Shown here piece after piece: positions 17,252 through 25,437 of a stretch of 64,000 bases of DNA. Numbering within the stretch: the first letter of the stretch is position 1; each line of letters opens with the position of its first letter. This DNA comes from Dryocola sp032051265 (GTDB lineage: Bacteria > Pseudomonadota > Gammaproteobacteria > Enterobacterales > Enterobacteriaceae). The position numbers and the translations under genes were made by a program. The notes under the pieces are model-generated. The model was not told the DNA's origin and searched no databases. It worked only from the letters and a program-made list of their open reading frames with translations. The stretch is taken from assembly GCA_032051265.1 (NCBI GenBank), contig DAMBYU010000005.1, forward strand, positions 186,001 through 250,000. Direction: 5' to 3'.

Positions 17252-18226
17252 ATGAAGCCGTCCGTCATCCTCTACAAAAAGCTACCTGACGACCTGCTCG
17301 CCCGCCTTGAGAGCCATTTTAACGTTACCCAGTTAAGCGATTTAAGCCCGGAAACCGTAAAACAGAACGCAGAAGCTTTTGCTAATGCGCAGGGCATTCT
17401 GGGGTCCAGCGAGAAAGTCGACGAGGCGTTTTTAGAGCATGCGCCAAAGCTGCGCGCCGCTTCGACCGTTTCTGTCGGTTACGATAATTTCGATGTTGAG
17501 GCGCTCACCGCCCGCCGCATCGCGCTAATGCATACGCCAACGGTACTGACTGAAACCGTCGCGGACACCATGATGACGCTGGTGCTGACAACCGCCCGCC
17601 GCGCCTTAGAAGTAGCCGGGCGAGTAAAAGCGGGTGAATGGCAAGGCAGCATCGGACCGGACTGGTTTGGCATCGACGTGCACCATAAAACGCTGGGCAT
17701 TCTCGGCATGGGCCGCATCGGCCTTGCGCTGGCGCAACGCGCGCACTTTGGTTTTAGCATGCCGATTTTGTATAACGCTCGCCGCCATCATCAGGAAGCG
17801 GAAGAGCGCTTTAATGCGCGCTATTGCGACCTGGATACGCTGCTTGCGGAATCAGATTTCGTCTGTATTTCCCTGCCGCTGACCGAAGAGACGCACCATA
17901 TGATTGGCGCGGAACAGCTGGCGAAAATGAAGTCCTCCGCCATTCTGATTAACGCAGGGCGCGGCCCGGTGGTTGATGAAAAAGCCCTGATTCAGGCGCT
18001 GCAAGACGGCACCATTCACGCCGCGGGCCTGGACGTATTCGAGCAGGAGCCGCTGCCGGTTAACTCTCCGCTGCTGGAGATGCCAAACGTCGTCGCCCTG
18101 CCGCACATCGGTTCCGCCACGCATGAAACGCGCTACAACATGGCGGCCTGCGCTGTTGATAATCTGATTGTCGCGCTAACGGGTGAAGTAAAAGAGAACT
18201 GCGTGAACCCGCAGGTGCTGAAGTAA
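17252..18226 (+). CDS. ghrB: 2-ketoaldonate / glyoxylate-hydroxypyruvate reductase GhrB, here acting as KguD
   Basis: A D-2-hydroxyacid dehydrogenase of 324 residues, the same length as E. coli GhrB and very similar (MKPSVILYK, SVGYDNFDVEALTAR, VLTETVADT). It has the Rossmann motif GMGRIG and the catalytic Arg, Glu and His in INAGRGPVVDE, AGLDVFEQEPLP and LPHIGSATHETR. It reduces glyoxylate, hydroxypyruvate and 2-ketogluconate with NADPH. In E. coli ghrB follows yiaD directly; here the kgu genes lie between the two, making ghrB the last gene of a kguE-K-T-D-like operon. It would therefore reduce 2-keto-6-phosphogluconate to 6-phosphogluconate; that role is inferred. Confidence 0.93.
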   Translation: MKPSVILYKKLPDDLLARLESHFNVTQLSDLSPETVKQNAEAFANAQGILGSSEKVDEAFLEHAPKLRAASTVSVGYDNFDVEALTARRIALMHTPTVLTETVADTMMTLVLTTARRALEVAGRVKAGEWQGSIGPDWFGIDVHHKTLGILGMGRIGLALAQRAHFGFSMPILYNARRHHQEAEERFNARYCDLDTLLAESDFVCISLPLTEETHHMIGAEQLAKMKSSAILINAGRGPVVDEKALIQALQDGTIHAAGLDVFEQEPLPVNSPLLEMPNVVALPHIGSATHETRYNMAACAVDNLIVALTGEVKENCVNPQVLK

Positions 18227-18270
18227 GAATGTGGCTGGCGGGGTAACCTGCTGGCTTTAAAAATAATCTG

Positions 18271-18522
18271 TTAACGGCTATTTATTTCGTCGATTGCAGG
18301 ATACGCCTGCCGCGCATGCAAGACGCCGAGCCCCTGCTTATTCATCCTTGTTTCAGCTTCGGAAATAATAGCATCCATCTCTGCCATTAACTCATCGTGA
18401 GGAATACCGGGACGCGGGTCGTCAAGCGCAGCCTGCACTTTGGCTTTGAACCATGCCTCATAGCTGGCTGACCGCTCTTTAGTTTCAAATTCTGAAACGA
18501 TTAGGGGATGTAATGCACCCAT
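18271..18522 (-). CDS. Orphan antitoxin, PaaA2/stability-determinant type
   Basis: An 83-residue protein whose first 60 residues (PIVSEFETKERSASYEAWF; KVQAALDDPRPGIPHDELMAEM) match the short intrinsically disordered antitoxins, often annotated stability determinant, that pair with ParE/RelE toxins. In such pairs the toxin follows the antitoxin closely. Here only 44 bp separate the stop from the end of convergent ghrB, so there is no room for a toxin. The last 20 residues (GLGVLHARQAYPAIDEINSR) do not look like the family and may be read-through of degraded sequence. It lies where E. coli has yiaF and yiaG next to ghrB. Confidence 0.72.
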   Translation of the reverse strand: MGALHPLIVSEFETKERSASYEAWFKAKVQAALDDPRPGIPHDELMAEMDAIISEAETRMNKQGLGVLHARQAYPAIDEINSR

Positions 18523-18685
18523 TAGTTTGGCTCCGGGCTGTTGATGTTTTGACCAGTATAGTCTGTTGGGTTTTCAACCTGAAGGGAAAAGAAACAGTCT
18601 CTGGAGACGGTTCGCAAAAGAGAATTTTTTAGAAAAAAGAGACGTACCAGAACGGTACATCCCTTAGTTAAATCAGTAAGGCTGT
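18523..18685. other. Non-coding gap between orphan antitoxin and yibL
   Basis: This is 163 bp, AT-rich, with no convincing gene. A small stem GTACC-AGAAC-GGTAC at 18645-18659 lies near the 3' side of yibL. No yibT-like gene, which E. coli has between mtlR and yibL, was found here. Confidence 0.5.
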
Positions 18686-19048
18686 TTAAAACTCGGTCTT
18701 AGAAAAACCCGTCATCACTTCGAGATCCATTTCACGGCCCAGCGCCGTCATAGGATGCACGATAACCAGACCGCGCACGGCTTTCTTTAGCTTGCCCATG
18801 TCCGCCTGCTCTTTTTTGGTGATGGGGCGTTTGTACGGCATCTCCATCAGCTTTTGCGCTTCTTTGCTCAGCTTCTGGTTGCGTACCGCGTGTAAGCGAG
18901 CGATTTCAATCTCAAGCTTCGCCTTCTCTTTTTCCAGCTCGGCGTATTTTTCCGCTTCGTTGATAAGGTGCAGCTCGGGCATTTCGTGGCGGATGGCGTC
19001 AAGGCGGTCGCTAAGACGTTTAATTTCTGCTTTTTCGATTTCTTTCAT
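18686..19048 (-). CDS. yibL: YibL ribosome-associated protein
   Basis: A 120-residue, highly charged, mostly helical protein identical in length to E. coli YibL, which co-purifies with ribosomes. The first half is a predicted coiled coil rich in Lys/Glu (residues 1-55). The second half carries QKLMEMPYKRPITKKEQADMG and VHPMTALGREM. It lies downstream of mtlR on the same strand, as in E. coli. Its biochemical role is not known. Confidence 0.94.
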   Translation of the reverse strand: MKEIEKAEIKRLSDRLDAIRHEMPELHLINEAEKYAELEKEKAKLEIEIARLHAVRNQKLSKEAQKLMEMPYKRPITKKEQADMGKLKKAVRGLVIVHPMTALGREMDLEVMTGFSKTEF

Positions 19049-19130
19049 TTTTGCTTAACCGTGAATAAATTGCTTTGCGGCAAGGATACACCATTCGGCG
19101 GAAGAGGGCGAAAAGGCTCTGCGGGTGGGG

Positions 19131-19670
19131 TTACTTCTGGAAAGCTTTTTTTAAGCTGATCCTGGAGATCAGCTCGGTAAGAGAAAGCACCATCGTTGAA
19201 CGGACGATTTGCTGGTAGCGCTGTCGCTGCATAGCCTGTAGTTCAGGGTCGCCGCCGTCGATAATAGTCGGCGCTGGCGGAAAAGCCGTAACGCAGTGCA
19301 GTTCGCCAAACGGCCCGAGGATCTCATCATCGGTAAAATTATATTCACTGCCGTCGTGGTTTAGTTCTTCACGTAGCGCCATCAGCAGTTCGCAATCTTC
19401 GTACTCGGCACGGTTCATCACGCCAAGCCCGTAGATAAGCTTCATACGCACGGAGAGCTCGCCCAGCGGGCCGTCGCCGTCCAGCAACGGCTCAACGGCG
19501 TACTTCACCGCATAATCGTCTTTACGGAATACCTGAAGCACCAGGATATTGACCGCTTCGGTGAGGAGCTCAACGGCGGCAATAAGCAGGCTTCTGACGG
19601 TTTTGCCGGCATTCAGACGCTCAAGCACCCGGTTTTCAAAGGCCTGTGTTTCTTCCATCTTTGCCTGCAT
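19131..19670 (-). CDS. mtlR: Mannitol operon repressor MtlR
   Basis: MtlR represses the mtl operon in enterobacteria. It has no classical DNA-binding motif and its mode of action is unclear. The sequence keeps the family core (FENRVLERLNAGKTVRSLL; NILVLQVFRKDDYAVKYAVEPLLDGDGPLGELS; DDEILGPFGELHCV; VLSLTELISRISLKKAFQK). I use the ATG at 19670, giving 179 residues. A GTG immediately before it is also possible, and an in-frame stop lies just upstream, so the protein is about 16 residues shorter at the N-terminus than E. coli MtlR. It is last of mtlA-mtlD-mtlR. Confidence 0.94.
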   Translation of the reverse strand: MQAKMEETQAFENRVLERLNAGKTVRSLLIAAVELLTEAVNILVLQVFRKDDYAVKYAVEPLLDGDGPLGELSVRMKLIYGLGVMNRAEYEDCELLMALREELNHDGSEYNFTDDEILGPFGELHCVTAFPPAPTIIDGGDPELQAMQRQRYQQIVRSTMVLSLTELISRISLKKAFQK

Positions 19671-19717
19671 CACTGAAATTTAGTGTAGGGCGCAGCTTCT
19701 GCCACGCCCGTTCTCCA

Positions 19718-20866
19718 TTACGCTTTTGCGTTATAAGCCTTCACCGCCTGAGCGACTGCTTCGCTGTTTGCATCGAGACCTGAAATCTGCGCAAGCGCGG
19801 CCTGCGGGCCAGCTTCAGCCAGCAGCGCCGCCAGCTCCTGGGCCTGTGGATCCTGCTCGCTGCGGTAATGCATGGCAGCGGCAATCCCTTCTACCAGGTT
19901 TGCGTGCGGCAAGCCATATTCCAGGGTGCCAAGCAGCGGTTTAATCAGGCGGTCGCCCGCGCTTAATTTACGCAGCGGCTGACGGCCCACACGCTCCACA
20001 TCATCTTTCAGATACGGGTTCTCGAAACGACCGAGGATTTTCTGGATATAGGCCGCATGCTTATCGGCATCAAAGCCGTAACGTTTGATCAGCACCGCGC
20101 CGCTCTCATCCATCGCCCCTTTTACCACGGTGCGGATTTTCTCATCCAGAATCGCATCGCGAATAGTCTGGTGGCCGGCCAGCTGGCCGAGGTACGCGGT
20201 TATAGCATGCCCGGTATTCAGCGTGAAGAGTTTACGCTCTACAAAAGCCATCAGATTATCAGTCAGTTCCATACCCGGAATGTCTGGTAGCTCACCTTTA
20301 AACTGGGTTTTATCAACAATCCACTCGCTGAAGGTTTCAACCGTGACTTCCAGCGGATCGTTAGTGGCGGACTCAGAGGGGGGAACAATGCGGTCAACGG
20401 CGGAATCCACAAAGCCAACGTGCTGTTCAACCCACGCGTGGGCGTCTTCCGGGAGCGCTTTCATTACGTGGCCTTTTAACTGCGAGGTGCCACGTACCAT
20501 ATTTTCACAGGCGATGATATTGAGCGGCTTTTCATTGCCGTTTGCGCGACGCAGGAGCAGGCCCTTCGCTACGGAAGGAGCGATACGCTCCAGCACCACT
20601 GGCCCTACGGCGGTGGTGATCAGATCCACCTCGGCAATCAGGTCGATAACCTCATCGCCGATGCTGCTGACGGCATTCACGTTGGAGACGGTATCAACCT
20701 GCTCTTGTTCGCCAACCACATGCACCTGGTAACTGCGACGCGCGTTCAGCGCCTCCAGTACAACCTGATTCACATCGGCAAACGTCAGCTCTATGCCTGC
20801 GTCCGCCAGAAGTTTGCCGATAAAGCCGCGTCCGATATTACCTGCGCCAAAATGTAATGCTTTCAT
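19718..20866 (-). CDS. mtlD: Mannitol-1-phosphate 5-dehydrogenase
   Basis: Converts mannitol-1-phosphate from the PTS to fructose-6-phosphate with NAD+. At 382 residues it equals the E. coli enzyme. It begins MKALHFGAGNIGRGFIG with the Rossmann glycine motif, and later has the polyol dehydrogenase segments VDRIVPP and FVERKLFTLNTGHA with the catalytic Lys. The ATG at 20866 follows AAGAAGGTGATTCAG. It lies second in the mtl operon, after a palindromic element in the mtlA-mtlD gap. Confidence 0.97.
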   Translation of the reverse strand: MKALHFGAGNIGRGFIGKLLADAGIELTFADVNQVVLEALNARRSYQVHVVGEQEQVDTVSNVNAVSSIGDEVIDLIAEVDLITTAVGPVVLERIAPSVAKGLLLRRANGNEKPLNIIACENMVRGTSQLKGHVMKALPEDAHAWVEQHVGFVDSAVDRIVPPSESATNDPLEVTVETFSEWIVDKTQFKGELPDIPGMELTDNLMAFVERKLFTLNTGHAITAYLGQLAGHQTIRDAILDEKIRTVVKGAMDESGAVLIKRYGFDADKHAAYIQKILGRFENPYLKDDVERVGRQPLRKLSAGDRLIKPLLGTLEYGLPHANLVEGIAAAMHYRSEQDPQAQELAALLAEAGPQAALAQISGLDANSEAVAQAVKAYNAKA

Positions 20867-20890
20867 CTGAATCACCTTCTTAAATTTGCA

Positions 20891-20967
20891 TCACCCGAGA
20901 GGGCTGGGGTGAGGTCGTTTCGGGGAAACAACCCTCACCCTAACCCTCTCCCTGAGGGAGAGGGTTA
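20891..20967. repeat. Dispersed palindromic element in the mtlA-mtlD gap
   Basis: A GAGGGCTGGGGTGAGG arm and CCTCACCCTAACCCTCTCCC are followed by a perfect 27-nt palindrome at 20941-20967 (13-base arms around one G). Its core CTCCCTGAGGGAGAGG recurs near 37350, and a related CTCACCCTCTCC sequence lies at 27284-27321. It probably folds into a stable hairpin that lowers mtlD and mtlR expression relative to mtlA. Confidence 0.8.
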
Positions 20968-20973
20968 GTTCTG

Positions 20974-22893
20974 TTACTTATTGCCTGCCAGCAGGTCGAG
21001 AACTTCCTGAACGCTGGTGGTATTCGCCAGACGCTCAATCACGGTTTCATCATCCAGCGCGTTGGTCAGGCTGGTGATAACCTGGATATGCTCGTTATTG
21101 CGGGCAGCAATACCGATAACCAGACGAGCCATATCTTCCGGCTCTTCGCCAAAGTGCACGCCCGCCGGGTACTGGCAGAAGACGATGCCGGTTTTCAGCA
21201 CGCGGTCTTTCGCTTCAACGGTACCGTGTGGCACGGCGATACCTTCACCCAGATAAGTTGGGGTCAGTTTCTCACGTTCAAACATCGCATCGACATATTC
21301 CGGCTGAACGTAACCACCGCTCACCAGTTGCTCACCGGCAAAGCGAATAGCTTCTTCTTTGCTGGCAGCGCTCAGGCCAAGGAAGATATTATCCGCACCC
21401 AGTTTGAACAGCTGGCTGTTGCCCTCATCGAAGCTGTCTTTCAGGCTGTCCCGGACCTTCACTTCGTTGTCGATGTGGCGCTGTGCGGCAACCAGACGCT
21501 CGGTCAGATCGGTGTACAGGCCGCTGTCCAGGAAGTTGGTCAGCGAAATGTGCTGTGCCTGTGGCACCTGGCGCATAGCGCGCTCGGTCAGGTCACGGTG
21601 CGTAATCACCAGATCCACATCTTCCGGCAGGCTGTTGATAGCGCTGTTGGTAACGGAGATATTTTTCAGGCCCGCATCGTTCACTTTCTTACGCAGAACA
21701 CCCGCCCCCATCGCGCTTGATCCCATACCGGCATCACAGGCGACGATGATTTTACGCACGTGGCTCAGGTCGTTAGACACGCCAGCGCCCACAGCCAGTG
21801 GCGTAGCGCCACCTTTAGATTCGGCCTTCATCTCAGCCATTCGGCGAGCCGCTACTTCAATATCGTCTTCTTCTTTCACCTTGCTGGTTTTCAGCAGGAT
21901 GGCAGAAACCACGAAGGAAACCGCCATCGCCGCAACGATTGCTGCGATGTTCGCAAAGTAAGCACCTTTTGGCGTCATCGCCAGCACCGCCAGGATAGAG
22001 CCCGGAGATGCCGGGGACACCAGGCCGCCGTTCAGGATAGTCAGCGTGAACACGCCAGTCATACCGCCGAGGATAACGGCCAGGATCAGACGTGGATTCA
22101 TCAGCACATACGGGAAGTAGATTTCGTGGATACCGCCCAGGAAGTGGATAATTGCCGCACCGCCCGCAGACTGCTTAGCATTACCACGGCCGAAGAACAT
22201 ATATGCCATCAGCACGCCCATACCCGGGCCCGGGTTGGCTTCAATCAGGAAGAAGATGGATTTGCCCAGTTCGTGAGACTGCTGAATACCCAGCGGCGAG
22301 AAGATACCGTGGTTAATCGCGTTGTTCAGGAACAGGATTTTCGCCGGTTCTACGAAGATAGAGGCCAGCGGCAGCATGTCATGGACAACCATGAAGTTAA
22401 CGCCCGCCGCCAGAACTTTGGAGAGAACTTCAACGGCCGGGCCGATACCCATAAACGCCAGAATCGCCAGGATCATCCCGATGATGCCAGCGGAGAAGTT
22501 ATTCACCAGCATTTCAAAGCCGGATTTGATCTTACCGTCTACCCAGAGGTCGAAACGTTTAATCGCCCAGCCACCCAGGGGACCTGCAATCATCGCGCCA
22601 AGGAACATCGGCATATCCGCACCGACGATAACGCCCATCGTGGTAATCGCACCAACCACACCACCACGATCGCCGCCGATTAAGCGGCCGCCGGTATAAC
22701 CGATGAGCAGCGGCAGCAGATAGGTGATCATCGGGCCTACCAGTTTCGCCAACGTCTCATTTGGCAACCATCCGGTGGGAATAAATAACGCGGTGATAAT
22801 ACCCCAGGCAATAAATGCACCGATGTTTGGCATTACCATATTGCTGAGGAAACGACCAAAGCTTTGCACTCTGATCTTGATATCGGATGACAT
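20974..22893 (-). CDS. mtlA: Mannitol-specific PTS enzyme IICBA
   Basis: A 639-residue inner-membrane enzyme II that imports and phosphorylates D-mannitol. The order is IIC (about residues 1-345, with GRFLSNMVMPNIGAFIAWG and the loop GGIHEIYFPYVLMNP), IIB with phosphocysteine in VACDAGMGSSAMGAG (about residue 386), and IIA with phosphohistidine in AVPHGTVEAKDR (about 556). The frame is open to 23001, but the ATG at 22893 (MSSDIKIRVQSFGRF) is the family start and follows AAGGGGTGTG. It is first in the mtlADR operon and preceded by a CRP-box cluster. Confidence 0.97.
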   Translation of the reverse strand: MSSDIKIRVQSFGRFLSNMVMPNIGAFIAWGIITALFIPTGWLPNETLAKLVGPMITYLLPLLIGYTGGRLIGGDRGGVVGAITTMGVIVGADMPMFLGAMIAGPLGGWAIKRFDLWVDGKIKSGFEMLVNNFSAGIIGMILAILAFMGIGPAVEVLSKVLAAGVNFMVVHDMLPLASIFVEPAKILFLNNAINHGIFSPLGIQQSHELGKSIFFLIEANPGPGMGVLMAYMFFGRGNAKQSAGGAAIIHFLGGIHEIYFPYVLMNPRLILAVILGGMTGVFTLTILNGGLVSPASPGSILAVLAMTPKGAYFANIAAIVAAMAVSFVVSAILLKTSKVKEEDDIEVAARRMAEMKAESKGGATPLAVGAGVSNDLSHVRKIIVACDAGMGSSAMGAGVLRKKVNDAGLKNISVTNSAINSLPEDVDLVITHRDLTERAMRQVPQAQHISLTNFLDSGLYTDLTERLVAAQRHIDNEVKVRDSLKDSFDEGNSQLFKLGADNIFLGLSAASKEEAIRFAGEQLVSGGYVQPEYVDAMFEREKLTPTYLGEGIAVPHGTVEAKDRVLKTGIVFCQYPAGVHFGEEPEDMARLVIGIAARNNEHIQVITSLTNALDDETVIERLANTTSVQEVLDLLAGNK

Positions 22894-23035
22894 ACGCACA
22901 CCCCTTGTTGTGTTTACGCGCCGGGAAAGCAGCCCGAGGTTTATTGTTAACGTAGCGGCAGAAAAGCCTGCCAGATGCTTTAAGTGAGGCGAATCTGGCA
23001 CGTGATCGTTTAACTGTCCAGCGCGAGGGAAATAA

Positions 23036-23254
23036 TGTGATGAAGATCACCATCAATCCAGGGGGGACGGGCGTTGCAGCGTGATGAGCATCACAAAACA
23101 GGCGTGTAAATATAATACAGTGATAATTATTTGAACGTGTAACGCGTTATTTTGTGATGATTGTCACATTTTTACGTTGCGTGTTTGTTTGTATTCCGTG
23201 ATTTAAATCACAAAATATTTTCATCAGAATTTTCCTGGTGTGATTCTGGACACA
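23036..23254. promoter_or_regulatory. Cluster of five CRP-like sites between mtlA and yibF
   Basis: Five TGTGA-N6-TCACA-like sites lie in the 474-bp gap: 23036-23051 (TGTGATGAAGATCACC), 23080-23095 (CGTGATGAGCATCACA), 23153-23168 (TGTGATGATTGTCACA, best match), 23197-23212 (CGTGATTTAAATCACA) and 23239-23254 (TGTGATTCTGGACACA, weakest). Starts are 44, 73, 44 and 42 bp apart. The E. coli mtl promoter is known for multiple CRP sites. An AT-rich stretch at 23108-23131 could hold the mtlA -10 on the minus strand. The remaining mtlA leader (22894-23035) shows no other feature to me. Confidence 0.8.
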
Positions 23255-23367
23255 TAGTGCCGCTTCGCGGGTCTGCTGGTGTAGCTTTATTACATAACTG
23301 CCCAACGCTGCCTTTTCACCCATCCTGATCCATACTTATCTCTTGTTGGCTAAAAATGGACGCTGTA

Positions 23368-23976
23368 ATGAAACTGATCGGCAATTACACCAGCCCGTAC
23401 GTGCGCAAAATTTCGGTCATCCTGCTGGAAAAAGGCATCACCTTTGAGTTTGTGAACGACAATCCGTGGACGGCTGAAAGCGCCACGCCGCATTACAATC
23501 CGTTGGGCAAGGTTCCGGCTCTGGTAACCGGCGAAGATGAATACTGGTTTGACTCGCCGGTTATTGCGGAATATCTCGAGATGCTCGACATTGCGCCCGC
23601 ACTTATCCCACGTGAGCCAAAAGCCGCGCTGAAAATGCGCCAGATAGAGGCGCTCGCGGACGGGATTATGGATGCAGCGCTCGTTTCAGTACGTGAACAG
23701 CAGCGCCCGCCCGCTCAACAGTCAGAAACCGAGCTGCTGCGCCAGCGGGAAAAAATCAGCCGCGGGCTGGACATGCTTGAGAAGCTCGCCGCGGACAAAA
23801 CGCTCGCCGCCGAACCGCTAACCGTTGCGAATATTGCCGTGGCCTGCGCCGTGGGTTATATCAACTTCCGCCGCGTGTCTCCCGGCTGGTGCGTCGATCG
23901 CCCGCACCTTATCAAACTGGTTGAAGTCCTTTTCCAGCGCGAAAGCTTTGCCCGCACCGAACCGCCAACGGCATGA
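23368..23976 (+). CDS. yibF: Glutathione S-transferase-like protein YibF
   Basis: A 202-residue GST-fold protein, same length as E. coli YibF. The thioredoxin-like N-terminal domain (MKLIGNYTSPYVRKISVILLEKGI, and NPLGKVPALV with the cis-Pro) contacts glutathione. The helical C-terminal domain holds ALADGIMDAALVSVREQQRP and ends ESFARTEPP. Substrate unknown. The ATG at 23368 matches the family start rather than the ATG four codons earlier. It is upstream of selA on the same strand, as in E. coli. Confidence 0.93.
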   Translation: MKLIGNYTSPYVRKISVILLEKGITFEFVNDNPWTAESATPHYNPLGKVPALVTGEDEYWFDSPVIAEYLEMLDIAPALIPREPKAALKMRQIEALADGIMDAALVSVREQQRPPAQQSETELLRQREKISRGLDMLEKLAADKTLAAEPLTVANIAVACAVGYINFRRVSPGWCVDRPHLIKLVEVLFQRESFARTEPPTA

Positions 23977-23988
23977 TCTCCCTCTATG

Positions 23989-24010
23989 ACAGGGGGCTTG
24001 CTCCCCCTGT
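23989..24010. terminator. Hairpin between yibF and selA
   Basis: ACAGGGGG and CCCCCTGT form an 8-bp perfect stem around CTTGCT, just after the yibF stop and 36 bp before selA. No T-run follows, so read-through into selA is likely. Confidence 0.5.
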
Positions 24011-24045
24011 AAACTAACGCAACACTCCTCAACTCACGGTTTGCC

Positions 24046-25437
24046 ATGACCTCCCATCGTACTTTGTATAGCCAACTGCCGGCGACAGACCGCCTGTTAC
24101 GTGATGCATCGTTCAGCGCCCTGCTTAATGATTTCGGCCATACCCGCGTAGTTAACGCCCTGCGGGAGATGCTTGATGACGCACGCGAGTACATCCGTTC
24201 CCAAGAAGCGTTACCTGCATGGCACGAAGACTGGGCGGCTCAGGCGAAGAAAAAGCTCGAGGCAGGTCAGCAAAGCGCGTTATTGCCGGTGTTTAACCTG
24301 ACAGGCACCGTGCTGCACACCAACCTGGGACGTGCTTTACAGGCAGAAGCGGCTGTTGAAGCGGTAACCCAGGTGATGCGCTCCCCGATTACGCTGGAAT
24401 ACAATCTGGATGGCGCAGCACGCGGCCATCGCGATCGGGCGCTGGCCGATCTGCTGTGCGAGCTGACCGGAGCGGAAGACGCCTGTATCGTTAACAATAA
24501 CGCGGCGGCAGTGCTGCTGATGCTGGCCGCCTGTGCGGATGGCGGAGAAGTGGTCGTCTCTCGCGGTGAGCTGGTGGAAATCGGCGGTGCATTCCGTATC
24601 CCGGACGTCATGCGTCAGGCGGGCTGTCAGCTCGTGGAAGTCGGCACAACCAACCGTACCCACCTGAAAGACTATCGTCTGGCGGCCACCAGCGGCAACG
24701 CCGCGCTGCTGATGAAAGTCCACACCAGCAATTATCAGATTGAAGGCTTCACCAAATCCGTATCCGAGGCGGAGCTGGCCGAGCTGGGTAACGAGCTGAA
24801 TGTTCCCGTGGTCAGCGACTTAGGCAGCGGCTCGCTGGTCGATCTCAGCCAGTGGGGATTGCCCCCGGAGCCTATGCCGAAGCAATTAATCGCGGCGGGC
24901 GTGAGCCTGGTGACTTTCTCAGGGGATAAACTGCTCGGTGGCCCGCAGGCGGGAATTATCGTCGGCAAGAAAGATCTTATCGCCCGCATGCAACAGCATC
25001 CTCTCAAGCGCGCCCTGCGTGCCGATAAAATGACGCTGGCGGCGCTGGAGGCCACGTTACGCCTGTATCAACACCCGGAAGCCCTGGTTGAAAGGCTGCC
25101 AACGCTGCGCCTGTTAACTCGTGATGCCGCTGCTATCAGCGAGCAGGCCCGGCGTCTTGTTCCTGCGATACAATCGCGTTTTGACGAACAATTCGAGGTG
25201 CGCGTGGAAGCTTGTTTATCACAGATTGGCAGCGGTTCGCTGCCGGTCGACAGGCTGCCGAGCGCCGCCATCACCTTCACGCCAAAAGATGGGCGTGGCG
25301 CCACGCTAAGTGCGTTAACCCAAAGCCTGCGCGAGCGGCCAAAACCGATCATTGGGCGCATCAGCGACGGACGCCTGTGGCTGGATTTACGCTGCCTGGA
25401 AGATGAGGCGGGCTTTATGGAGATGCTGACCCAATGA
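24046..25437 (+). CDS. selA: L-seryl-tRNA(Sec) selenium transferase SelA
   Basis: A PLP enzyme that converts Ser-tRNA(Sec) to Sec-tRNA(Sec) with selenophosphate. At 463 residues it has the E. coli length. Visible are VFNLTGTVLHTNLGRAL, the NNNAAAVLLMLAA loop, KVHTSNYQIEGF, SDLGSGSLVD and the PLP-lysine motif FSGDKLLGGPQAG (Lys about 295). It overlaps selB by 4 bp (ATGA). The apparent integrity of selA implies the cell still makes selenoproteins, although the formate dehydrogenase encoded later in this window uses Cys. Confidence 0.97.
   Translation: MTSHRTLYSQLPATDRLLRDASFSALLNDFGHTRVVNALREMLDDAREYIRSQEALPAWHEDWAAQAKKKLEAGQQSALLPVFNLTGTVLHTNLGRALQAEAAVEAVTQVMRSPITLEYNLDGAARGHRDRALADLLCELTGAEDACIVNNNAAAVLLMLAACADGGEVVVSRGELVEIGGAFRIPDVMRQAGCQLVEVGTTNRTHLKDYRLAATSGNAALLMKVHTSNYQIEGFTKSVSEAELAELGNELNVPVVSDLGSGSLVDLSQWGLPPEPMPKQLIAAGVSLVTFSGDKLLGGPQAGIIVGKKDLIARMQQHPLKRALRADKMTLAALEATLRLYQHPEALVERLPTLRLLTRDAAAISEQARRLVPAIQSRFDEQFEVRVEACLSQIGSGSLPVDRLPSAAITFTPKDGRGATLSALTQSLRERPKPIIGRISDGRLWLDLRCLEDEAGFMEMLTQ

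Noticed and set aside
21760..22683. 307-codon open frame opposite mtlA
   Set aside because: Antisense shadow; His/Gln/Arg-rich translation, no start context.
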